23,732 nucleotides of DNA from Physocladia obscura (lineage: Eukaryota > Chytridiomycota > Chytridiomycetes > Chytridiales > Chytriomycetaceae). Below the pieces are notes generated by a model. It made no database searches, was not told where the DNA came from, and saw only the letters and a program-made list of their open reading frames with translations. Below, piece by piece: positions 8,942 to 18,308 of this stretch. The stretch is taken from the NCBI GenBank assembly GCA_027596945.1, contig JADGJH010000241.1:1-23732 (forward strand), written 5' to 3'. The translations under genes and the position numbers were made by a program. Positions within the stretch are counted from its first letter, which is position 1. Each line of letters begins with the position of its first letter.

Positions 8942-11900
8942 TTATTTTTCATGCAAACACAGTTGCTCCAAAGATTGCATCCGCTCAGCCAATAAAATGC
9001 GTGTTTGGGCGAAATATGCAGGTAATCCGATACGGCCGGAACGCACGCGTTCAAGAAGCACTGTCTCGAGCTGGTGAAATTGCTCTTGCATTCGTACAGC
9101 CTCGTCGGATGTTCCTCGTGCTCGCCGCTCTCGCTCTCGTCTTGCTGCACTTCCACCGCAATACCGCCGCCATTCAGCCGCGTCTGAATCTGAATCTATC
9201 ACCAGCTCTTTTTTTTGTTCTTCCAGTTCGTTCTCTGGGCCAAATTCCTGACTTCCCTCCCCTTCAATTTTTTCATATCGTTCACTGTCTTGTTCTTCTC
9301 CGATCTCCACAGTATTTTTAGTATCCTTTTCCTGCTCTACTTTCTCGCTTCCGGATTCAATAGATAGTGCATCTTGATAGAAATATTCATCTTTGTATGA
9401 TTCATTTTCACTTCCTGTTTGTGATATTTCATTGTTCAGATGATTTGCAATTTTTTCGGAATCCTGGGTCATTTCGACCACAGCAGGCGCTAGCTGTTGA
9501 GTCAAAAGAGTAAAGTTTCGAAATGCTTCCATATTTTCTCGATAACCCCCTAACAATGTTGTATTTTGTGCATTTTCAGTTTTTTCATCAGTCTCTTCAT
9601 CAGTATCTGATTCAGCTCCATAAACTCCCAAGCTGGAAACCAAATTTCTGTTATGCTGCAGCTCTGCGAAATCTCGATTTTCCGCGCTGTTATCCGATTC
9701 AATTATATCGTTAACCTGATTTTGAACATGCACAGTTCTATCAGTTTGAGATGAGTTATTGGCTGAATTATTGCTGTAGCTGAAGTTTTGGAGGCTAGCT
9801 AACAGTTCATTTGCTGGAGGTAGCGGAGCCCATTGTTGATATTTTCGAATACTCACGCCAAATGCAGAATTTTTTTGATTTTTAGCATCTGCACAATTGA
9901 TGTCCTTCTCTACTGGATCTCGACCAAGCTCTTTCACACGATCTGCATATCTCAGCGTATTCAATGTATGCTCGACAAAATTTGATCCAGGACTAATTGT
10001 GGCAACCATAACAGTTCTGCTCTCCTTATTCAAGAAAGAATCTCTTAAAATATGCGTCAATTTCGATCCCCGAAACGGAACATGCTGACAATCGTCAGTT
10101 CCTTCTATGCCGCGTTTATACAAGGATCTAATACATTCTTTTAAGGACAGTAGGCTCTTGTTGATTTCCGCAGCTTCGCTTTGTGTTTTTTTGTCCCGTT
10201 TACACTGTGAACCAACTTGGTTCGTGTCGACTCCTCGTTCACTTCCTGCCAAATCGACTAAACTCAATACTCCATGTTGTTGATTCATGAGAGACATCGG
10301 CGGTGTTTTTGTAGCGCTGGAACTATCAACACCATAACTATTAGTGCCAGCGCCGTCAAGAGCATCCAAACTGGTACCAACAATTCCACTCATCAATCTG
10401 ATTTGAAATATTGCATGCGACCGGCTTGATTCACTGTTTGCAGCGGTAGCACGTGTTGTTCGAAGACCGCGACCACGATTCACAAGACCCATAAAACTTG
10501 CAGAATCCGTAACAATCTCTTCGTGCAAATTCATGAGGACAACTGCACCATGTTTGTCTTCACATAGTTGGATATGGTTACTGGAGTAGTTTGATTGCTG
10601 CTGTTTTGCGAGCAAATCTTTAATCTTTGGGCCATAGATTTCAAAAAAAGAAACACGGAGGTGGTATTTGGGCGGTATTTGGGTTGTTGACGATTGGGAT
10701 GATGTGAGTTGTGAAATTTGAGAAAATATGTCATGGCAGATGTATGAATATATTCCAGGTTCTGTGGGTGTTCCAAATATTGTATGCGTTTTGCCACTTC
10801 CTTGAAAAAAAATAATATATTCAAAAAAATTTGGTCATTCGGAAATACCTGTTTGCCCATAAGCGAAAAAAGTGCACATTCCACCTTCGAAAATACTTTT
10901 AACAAGCGGCCTCCCTGTGGCCAAATAAACTTGCTCGTTGGTGCTATGTTCGTCAAATGAAAGATCCATTAGAAATTTATGCGTTTCAATGAATTTCGAC
11001 TGATCCAAACGTGTTTTAGGTTCGTGAATGTAGATATTACTGTGTGGATACTGGGCAATAGACGTTGTTGCGACATCATAAGCTTTGTTCGCAATGGCTT
11101 GATGATTTTTTGATTTTTTGTGAATACAACAAAAAATTTAAAATTTGAAAGCAAAAAATAAACTAGCAGAAGACAAGGAACTAAAAACAATAAACCTTTT
11201 TTACTCATTGGTTTTTTCCGAACACAAACACGAATGCGTGAATTCAAAGTTGTCTCATCGTCCATGAGTGTTTCTCCTTCCGCGCTGTAATTCTTGCCGC
11301 TTTCAGCTGCCTGTCTCATAAGTACTCCAAAATACTGCTCACGAAATTGCGCAATCTCAGTGCGGTAAACACTAGTCTCCTTTTCAGAAGGCAGCATACG
11401 ATTTTGCATCAATTTGGTTTCGGCGGCTGCGGCGCGACGCAAATCGCGCGCTGCCTTCAATTTCGCAACTTCAATTGCGGTTTTTGATGGTGTTGTAATT
11501 GCCGAAGTTATTGAATGAGCTATTACTGCAGACTGTGCTTGCGGTGACACTGATGCAGCAGAAACAGTCGTTTTGTTTCGATCTCCAGAAAGCTTGATCA
11601 ATTTAGTTGGTGTTTTCAATGCTTCGTTCAATTCATGTTCATAGTGTGTTATTCGTACATCCGCCAGTGGTATTTGCGATGAGAATGGAATTGTGGTTGG
11701 GTTGAGTTTGGAACTGAAACGCGTCAAAGGTATTCGGATCACTGGTATATCAGAATCCACATTATGTTGCTGGTTTTGATTGATTGTGGGAGTGTTGACA
11801 CGTGAATGATGTTGCTGTAATATGATTGAATGTTTTTGCTGTTTGGGTGGAGATGGTGTGCTTGTTGTTTTGCGCGATTTTTCAGGAGTTGAAGTTGATA

Positions 11901-12020
11901 ATGTACGAATATTCTTTATTTTATTTTGGCGTTCTAAGGAGGCCTGGTAGCGCGTGTTATTCGATAAGCTGTATTTTGCAATTTTTGTACCTTGACGAAA
12001 GCTTCAGGTGGGCGGAACAT
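8942..12020 (-). CDS. KIF2: Kinesin-13 (internal-motor, microtubule-depolymerising)
   Basis: Kinesin-13 family motor, which depolymerises microtubule ends. Four exons: 11991-12020, 11196-11943, 10849-11097, 8942-10800; introns 47, 98 and 48 nt; total 2886 nt, 961 residues. A ~245-residue basic, Ser/Thr-rich N-terminus precedes the motor, the internal-motor layout. Motor (about 247-638): RVCVRKKPMSKK, ATP loop GQTGSGKT (340-347), switch I NSESSRSHAIF (near 464-474), switch II DLAGSERG (525-532), FRGSKLT, and EHTLNTLRYADRVKELGRDP, a kinesin-13-style ending. A Gly/Ser/Asn insert of ~30 residues lies before switch II. The 320-residue tail is rich in Glu/Asp/Ser/Asn with a short C-terminal helix. 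Exon 1 codes only ten residues and is the least certain part. The last exon is very large. WDR33 follows on the same strand after 25 nt. Confidence 0.9.
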
Positions 12021-13527
12021 TGATAGATAAATAAATAGTTTGACAAAAATTAAAACGAAAAACACAAGAATCAAAGTGATTTGGAATATTTTAATTTTGA
12101 TTACTAGGATGTAGCACTTGGCTATACCCAATTATTGCTCTCTCAAGTTGAAATGAAAAAAATGCAATTCTTACAATTTTTAATTATCACATTGAGCAAT
12201 CAAACACAATCAGATGGCCCACCACCAAAATTCGAGCATTGAGATATTGAGAGATCAAAAAAACATTTCCTACCATTAGGTTGACTCCCATAAGCAAAGA
12301 TTACATTAGGTAGCAGGTAAGATTGTCAACAAATCAAACTGCAGACATTAGTCACTCATGTCGTCGTAGTCACAACTTCAAAACTGCCATTTGGACTGAT
12401 TTTTGAACGCATATACAGCCTACAGCTATCATGTATACTCCAGCAGCTCTACACTGAAAATTAAGAATATGGACAACTACACTTCATTTAAGCAAAACAA
12501 TCAAGTCATAAGACTCCCCAAGCTGAGTTAAATATTGTTGCATTCTTTGGCTGCAGCTCCAATTACAGTCACAGTTCTGAAGTATTCTACATCTTACAAA
12601 CTGGCAAATTTGAGCACTCCAAAGCATCAAAATTTAATTAATAACAATCCACAACCATATGTAAACCACCTGTTTAAGTTAATTCCATCTCCTGAATCAG
12701 CACAATTTACAAATATTAGCAATGAAATGCATATTTTGCAGAATATTCTGCAAGACCTCTACTTGAAGGTGAATATTATGTTCAGAATTTGATTGCTCAG
12801 ATTAATCTCCTACTCCTCATCACCAAATTTTCCTTATCCTGTATCAAAAACACCAGCAATGGTTGCAATTTTGTTGAAATCATAATTCAAGAAAAGATTC
12901 ATTATTTTGTCACAAACATTAACAGGGATTATTTCTTTCCCTCTTCATAAAGCTTCTTGAATTTCTTTTTGATTATTCAAAAAAAAACAAAAAAAAAAAC
13001 AATTCAATCAGATTGAAGAACAGGCAATAAGTGACTAGAAAATAACAAAAATTCTAAAAAAGTGGAGTGTAAACAAGGTTGAAATCTCTATGTATTTTAG
13101 CCCTGTCAAATATTCATATGGAGCAATTTCCAGGATTCTGTATGATTTTGTTGTTGTATTCAGCCAATTGAATATAGCAGTGTAGAAATAAATTACAATT
13201 AAATGTTCTTTCTGTTTCAAAATAATTGACAACCCCACACACTGAAAAAAATGCAAGATATGCCACACTCTTGGCTTTTGAATAAATTCATCATGATAAA
13301 TCAACTTCTTGCAGTAAAGAACATATCCTCAATTTCACAACCTGTCAGGTTCTTCCTGTCCTTATTCATTGCAGCTACAACATCATCAAGCAAAGCTTAG
13401 TCATCAGCCCAAGCTGGTTCACCTGCTTAAAATTGATCAGCCAAAGCTGGTATACAGTGGAGAGTCATTGACTCTACAACATCTGCATTAAATAATTGAA
13501 ACTCACCACAGCAAAGCAATGGGAATA
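12021..13527. other. Non-genic AT-rich DNA upstream of the kinesin gene
   Basis: The kinesin promoter should lie in the first few hundred bases. From about 12409 onwards CG dinucleotides vanish, as in the left-hand repeat block. The longest open frames (12535-12792 forward, 13035-13304 reverse) resemble no family I know and have the base composition of their surroundings. There are A-rich runs near 12980-13003. The stretch is likely decayed mobile-element DNA. Confidence 0.6.
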
Positions 13528-14135
13528 GGTCCAGAATGAACTTGGGAAATGTTTGAACCCTGGCTAGGTTCCAAGAATAGCCAGGTAGTGTTTTTCAAAC
13601 TCTGGAGATAAATAAAATAGATAGAATAAATAGAAACACAGGTAAGTATGGTTAATAAATACAAACACAATGTTTTCTCTTTTTTCCATTAAGATAATGA
13701 GGAGTCCTTGTTTTTGCACTAGCAACAAGAACCCTTCTCTTTACACTCAGACTGCATTCTGTCAATGCCAGCATCTAGAGTCACCTCATCACCCATTGCC
13801 CTGGTTGCCCATCATGCTCTTCACCTGGGTAAACTTCTCGTTGTAAGCTTGTATTTACTGACCCAATTATCAGGCAGTCCACTCCATTTCTAGCAATACC
13901 ATTGCATCCTAGTTGTCCCAGGGGATAGTGCACTAAAAGGATATCCCGTAACTCATTCCACAGCATTGCTAGATCTGCCCTGAGTGTCATGGAAGGCAGG
14001 GGTGTAAACAAAAAGTTTGGCACTTATCCTTTGGGCTGCTGTGAGTCCATTACAGCAGCCTCAAGTATTGCTCTCATGGTAGAAGACCAATGGTGGTACA
14101 GAGACACTGGTTGAACTGAATGCACTACTGCCCAG
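13528..14135 (+). repeat. Dispersed repeat, copy B
   Basis: Partner of the repeat at 323-945 in the same orientation. On the reverse strand this copy retains an 80-codon open frame (13781-14023; starts MPNFLFTPLPSMTLRADLA). The matching part of copy A is broken by stops. The frame resembles no family I recognise and may be a fragment of a transposon protein. The polymerase relic starts about 110 bp downstream. Copy A has no such neighbour, so the repeat may move independently or copy A may be truncated. Confidence 0.75.
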
Positions 14136-14246
14136 ATCACCGAGCATTCCTTGAATAATTGCTAAACATGAGCAGATACTTGAAATCCTGTGATAAAAAC
14201 AAACAAAAAGTAATTTTTGATAATGGTAATTATTAAACAAAATTAA

Positions 14247-15965
14247 ATGTTGTTGATTAAATTAAAATTGAATAGTATTACAGTCAAAACAGAATTACAA
14301 TACTATCCATATTTTATATTTTATCATTTTGAAACATGTATGAAACCAACAGGTGAATTATTGAAGACTAAACTGATTTACATAGGATCACAAAAGCTAC
14401 TTAGTAATAGTTTGATCAGAAGTGAAGATGATGAACCTATCTTTAGACCAGTTGAGAATGACAACCCAAAGGAAGTCTTATATATTATGATTAATAAAAT
14501 GAACAAAATTCAGAAAAAATATTTACAACAGCTTTATCCAAGATATTCTCAAATTTTTAAGCAGATTAGTAGATTGGAAGAGCCTAAAATAAGGAAACTT
14601 CTGTTTGGTCAACTATGGAAATGGCTTGGTGTAATTCCAATTTATGGTTACAATTCTGCCTCATATGACATAAATGTGATCAAAAGATATTTGCCTCAAT
14701 TATTGACAAAGTATGCAAAAGAGTACAGAAATATTTGCAAGGCAATGAAAACAATACTTTAACTGGAGACAAAATGACTGAATTATTTGAAAGAACAGCA
14801 AGGAAAGACTACACTCAAAGCAAAAGGATACAATATAAAATCTATCTGGGGCTGCAGGTTACCTAACAAATTAGAATATAATGATATGATCAAATGTAAC
14901 AACAAATACAGAATAATTTCAAATGGATCATTTATGTTTAAAGATATTATAGCTTATTTCCTTCCTGGCACAAGTTTTGATGGCTTCTTAAAAGCATTTG
15001 ACACAGTCAAATCAAAGGGACTATTTCCCCACAATGTAACACAAAATCTATCCAAATTTAAAGACAAGCATAATTTATAGAAATACACAAATGTAATGGA
15101 TATGCTACAAAATTCAAACATTCCATCTGAAAAATGGTTTTATAATGATCTGAAGCATGAATCAATTTCTGCTCATGAATACCAGGCTATCAAATCTATT
15201 TATTCAAATTTATATGAGCTGTTAAAGGATTACAATTAAAAAGATGTCAAACCAGCAATTGAAGCTATGAAATAGTTGTGTTCTTTCACCCAATCATTAC
15301 AATTAGATTTACATAAAGATGGGATATCAATATCAGGATTAACATTGAAATATCTTTGGCACAAACGAAAGGCAACAATTGTGAATTCAATTTATTTAAA
15401 GGTAATGAAGAATTGTATTATAAAATAAAAAATAATCTGGTTGGTGGTCCAAGTATTGAATTTTATCATTATTATGAAAAAAATAAAGCAAAAATCAGAG
15501 GCTTGAAATTGTGTAGAAAAATTATTGTGTATGATGTGAATGTACTTGTCAGCCATAGGATGTGATATGCTCTGCAGTGAGCATCAAATTGTTGAAGTAT
15601 ATGATATAATAATTGATGGTGTTTTAAATGGTGACTTTATGTGATATTGAAGTTCCTAACCATTTGTGTTCATATCTTGAAGAAATGCCTCCAATATTTA
15701 AAAATGTGGAAATTAGTAATAATGATTTGAGTCTTGAAACTACAAAACCCGAAAGTTAATTGGAGTTTTTTTTGGTAAAGGAATGTTCTTTCACACAAAT
15801 TTGCTTAAATGGTACCTCAAGCATGGACTCAAAGTTTCAAGCATAATGTATGCTGATTGATATGAAAAGAAAGCATACTTTAGAAGTTTTATGGAAGAAG
15901 GTACCACAGCAAAACAGGCTGGAGATGCCCATCCAGCACAGAAAATTCTTCAAGAAAAATTAGAT
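14247..15965 (+). pseudogene. Broken protein-primed-type B-family DNA polymerase (mobile element or virus-derived)
   Basis: Degenerate polymerase of the DNA_pol_B_2 kind found in Polinton/Maverick-like elements, linear plasmids and related viruses. Recognisable pieces in order: exonuclease I region FYHFET (14317-14334), where the usual D-x-E aspartate is H; exonuclease II region GYNSASYDINVIKRYLP (14647-14697); SNGSFMFKDIIAYFLPGTS with SKGLFPHNV (about 14917-15035); VGGPSIEFYHYYEK (about 15441-15482); and VYDVNVLV (about 15528-15551) where palm motif A is expected. Several stops and frame changes separate the pieces. Similarity stops at 15965, before palm motifs B and C, exactly where an inverted repeat begins. 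It cannot encode a working enzyme. Base composition is AT-rich and CpG-poor, like the surrounding block. Confidence 0.85.
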
Positions 15966-16028
15966 TAGTGATCTAATTTATAACAAGAGTTACAAAGCAT
16001 GATGTAAATTAGATCAATAATCTAATTT
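15957..16028. repeat. 24-bp inverted repeat (hairpin) with 24-nt loop
   Basis: The arm 15957-15980 and the reverse complement of 16005-16028 match at 23 of 24 positions. Each arm is itself nearly palindromic (AAATTAGAT...ATCTAATTT), so a cruciform or two small hairpins could form. The left arm overlaps the last residues of the polymerase relic, at the point where its homology stops. It may be a small inserted element, an element terminus, or a rearrangement junction. Confidence 0.8.
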
Positions 16029-16766
16029 TTTTGAAAAATTTTCTAGAAATTTCCTAAGTCTTCTATTACTTTCAAGAACCCAAAAACAATTCAAGTGATT
16101 TCCAACTGCTTTCCAACTATTTTTCAGTCAAAACATCTTTTATTCTTTTTTTTTCTTTTTCTTTCTACTTCAAAAACTGCTGAAACCCAACTCTTTTCTT
16201 TATTTTATTATTGGTCTTATAAAAACAAATTATATCTTAAGTATTAAAACTTCTACTCTAACTAGATCCCATACTTCCATCTTGAACTCTTATCATTTAG
16301 TTCTGAGATAACAAGTATTGAATTAGTTTGCTCAAGCCAAAACAGCTACCAGCAGAATTATGTCTACTTTTCTACAACTTACTGGAACCTTACACTTGTT
16401 TCCCAGCTGCCATTCTACAATTTACTTCAAAGAATCCAAAAATTGACTGAACAATATATTTGGTTCTGTCTGAATACATTTAATTTGCTGTCAGTTGAAA
16501 CTGAGACAATATACATTGTAACACCAAGTGCTACAGACTAATATATAGTCAACAAACTAGTGAATAGCTGTTTTTGCAAAACTTACAAGAATGACCAGAC
16601 AATCTGCCAAAGGAGTGGGTCAGGGTGTTGGATCTTGTCCATTCTGTCTATGTCAGCTCTGTGATAAAAGTGTGTTACTTTGACAGAAATCATTATGGCC
16701 ATTATAGAGTCTATTGCATGTATTTTTGCCAAATTCAATTTTTTTTTTTCCTTTCTGCTTTCAATC
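16029..16766. other. CpG-poor non-genic DNA
   Basis: T- and A-rich sequence with no gene or RNA that I recognise, compositionally part of the mobile-element block. It has poly-T/pyrimidine runs at about 16136-16170 and 16740-16755. It ends abruptly at the RING pseudogene. Confidence 0.6.
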
Positions 16767-17375
16767 GTGACGCTATGCGGCCACTTATTCTGCTAACCAT
16801 GCATTTCACGCTGGACATCCTCACAAACAGTTCTCAGAAATACATACCCTGTCTGCAAAGCTGCCATCGAAAAAGACAAGCTGGTCCCCATATACATGAA
16901 AGGTCGAAAAACTGACCGCCGTTTACCATGCCCGAAGACTGTCCTGCTGGTTAACGCCCCGAAGCACTCCAACCACTACCTCGCCGCAACGCGTTTGTGT
17001 CTTTCAGCAACTCGTCCTGGCACGCAATTTACTGTGGGTGAAACGAATGTGCATTTCTCGACTGCTTGGGTTGCTGTTTCCGGTTTTGATGTGGATTGTG
17101 AATTATGGGTGAGATTGGTTCAAGGATAATAGTGAACGGCACCGGTTTAGGGTGGTGGTGGTGCGGACGGTACTGCTGGAAACTTTGGTGATGTTGGTGC
17201 GGAAATGCCAAAAAATAGGGCGCAAAAGCTTGACGCAAGAATTGCGCACGGAATTGCCAAGCAGGCTTTATTTCAATAGTGTTTCTGCTGATTTTTGCAC
17301 TTAAATTTGTGGCTATAATCATTTTTGCCTGTTTGTTTACTTTTGTTTTGATACAGTTTTTTTTTTCACCCTTGG
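16767..17375 (+). pseudogene. 5'-truncated, disabled RNF5/RNF185-like RING E3 ligase
   Basis: Remnant of a tail-anchored RING ubiquitin ligase of the RNF5/RNF185 (ER-associated degradation) type. VTLCGHLFC (16767-16793) is followed by an in-frame TAA where the family has Trp, then PCISRW, then YPVCKAAIEKDKLVPIYMKGRKTD (about 16842-16913). The first Cys of the last zinc pair is Tyr. The reading frame then shifts within a Thr/Pro/Ser-rich part. A final hydrophobic stretch (about 17266-17350, FLLIFALKFVAIIIFACLF) fits the C-terminal membrane anchor. The first half of the RING is absent: the mobile-element block abuts at 16766. It has normal CpG density, unlike its left neighbour. A nonsense codon, a lost zinc ligand and frameshifts together make it a pseudogene. 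Confidence 0.8.
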
Positions 17376-17382
17376 ATTTGAA

Positions 17383-18243
17383 ATGCGAACCTGGGCGCAA
17401 GTTGCCAATGTTTCCACCACAAGCGATCAAACAGCCAACTGCAACAAACTCCATGAAGCAGGAATATCAAAATCGGTAGTCTTTACTCCGTTTGATGGTG
17501 CCAAATTCAGACTTGCTGTGACAGCTTCAAATAACAAGAAAGCTGAAAAATTAACTACGCCGTCTATCGAAACGTTTCGCGAAAAACTGCGCAGACTTAA
17601 TAATAATGAATTGAGTGCAAAGTTTCCTGACTGTCATATTGACAGGCTAACTCGGGAAAACTTGAGCCGATTGCAGAATTTGTTGGTACAAATATTACCT
17701 GTGAAATACGACGATCAGTTTTTTGTAACAGCGTTGAAGCACCAGGATTTTTGCATACTATGTTTGTTTCCATCTTCTTTGCAATCTTTGGCAACATTTA
17801 ATTTTTGATTATTTGAAGGTTTCGACGGCTTGAGTCGATGTATTGCCGCCGTCTTGTCTCGAAAGGAAAAAATTTCAAAATACGGTAACTCAAGGTTATA
17901 CATATCAGTTGTCGGAGTATTGCCAGAGTTCCAAGGAAGGGGACTTGGTAAGGAGAAAGAGAGAAAAAGTATTTTACTAACCGGGAGCATTTATGAAACA
18001 GCAAGCCAGCTTTTGCAGACATTGATACGAAAGTGCGAAGATGATGCAGATACGCTTCTACTGACATGTTGGTTACATGTACATGTGGTAAATGAAGCGG
18101 CTCTCAAACTTTATGGAAAAAATGGATTTCAGGTGACTGAGAGACTGACGGGATACTACAGCACAAACATGAATGTGGCAGAGCCGCGGGACGCATTTAT
18201 ACTGGAGAAAAGGTTTATTGAAAGTGCCGAAGGGGACTTGTAA
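17383..18243 (+). CDS. NAA50: NAA50-like N-terminal acetyltransferase
   Basis: GNAT-fold enzyme like NAA50 (San), which acetylates the amino terminus of Met-starting proteins with acetyl-CoA and associates with the NatA complex. Three exons: 17383-17761, 17819-17947, 18002-18243; introns 57 and 54 nt, the second with a TACTAAC branch point at 17975-17981. Total 750 nt, 249 residues. LPVKYDDQFFVTAL matches the FPVSYND region of NAA50; RLYISVVGVLPEFQGRGLA carries the acetyl-CoA loop Q-x-x-G-x-A (165-170, spanning intron 2); LHVHVVNEAALKLYGKNGF and TGYYSTN complete the fold. Human NAA50 has ~170 residues; here ~90 extra, low-complexity residues precede the domain. The start is the first ATG in frame and sits just past the RING pseudogene. 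The next gene begins 65 bp after the stop. Confidence 0.88.
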
Positions 18244-18308
18244 ATAAGGCTTAATTCTATTTTGGTATTTATTAGTTGCGGCTTTTCTGACAAATTGGAA
18301 AGGGGCAA

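Larger units (their letters stand above)
12409..16765. other. CpG-depleted block (mobile-element DNA)
   Basis: Across ~4.36 kb I count only about five to six CG dinucleotides (near 13832, 13947, 14141, 15366, 15749). Dozens occur per kb in the genes that follow. The right edge is abrupt: three CGs at 16766-16779 begin the RING pseudogene and the normal density resumes. The block contains copy B of the repeat, the polymerase relic and the inverted repeat. Such depletion is what cytosine methylation followed by deamination leaves behind. Confidence 0.8.

Noticed and set aside
8791..9321. 176-codon plus-strand open frame
   Set aside because: Antisense to the end of the kinesin gene and start of WDR33, both of which are well supported.
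13365..13460. Short direct repeat around agctggt motifs as a possible regulatory array
   Set aside because: Only two imperfect copies exist within old repeat DNA; chance is likely.
17029..17454. 141-codon reverse-strand open frame
   Set aside because: It is antisense to the RING relic and the start of NAA50. Its His/Pro/Gln-rich content mirrors G-rich plus-strand sequence, and it resembles no family.
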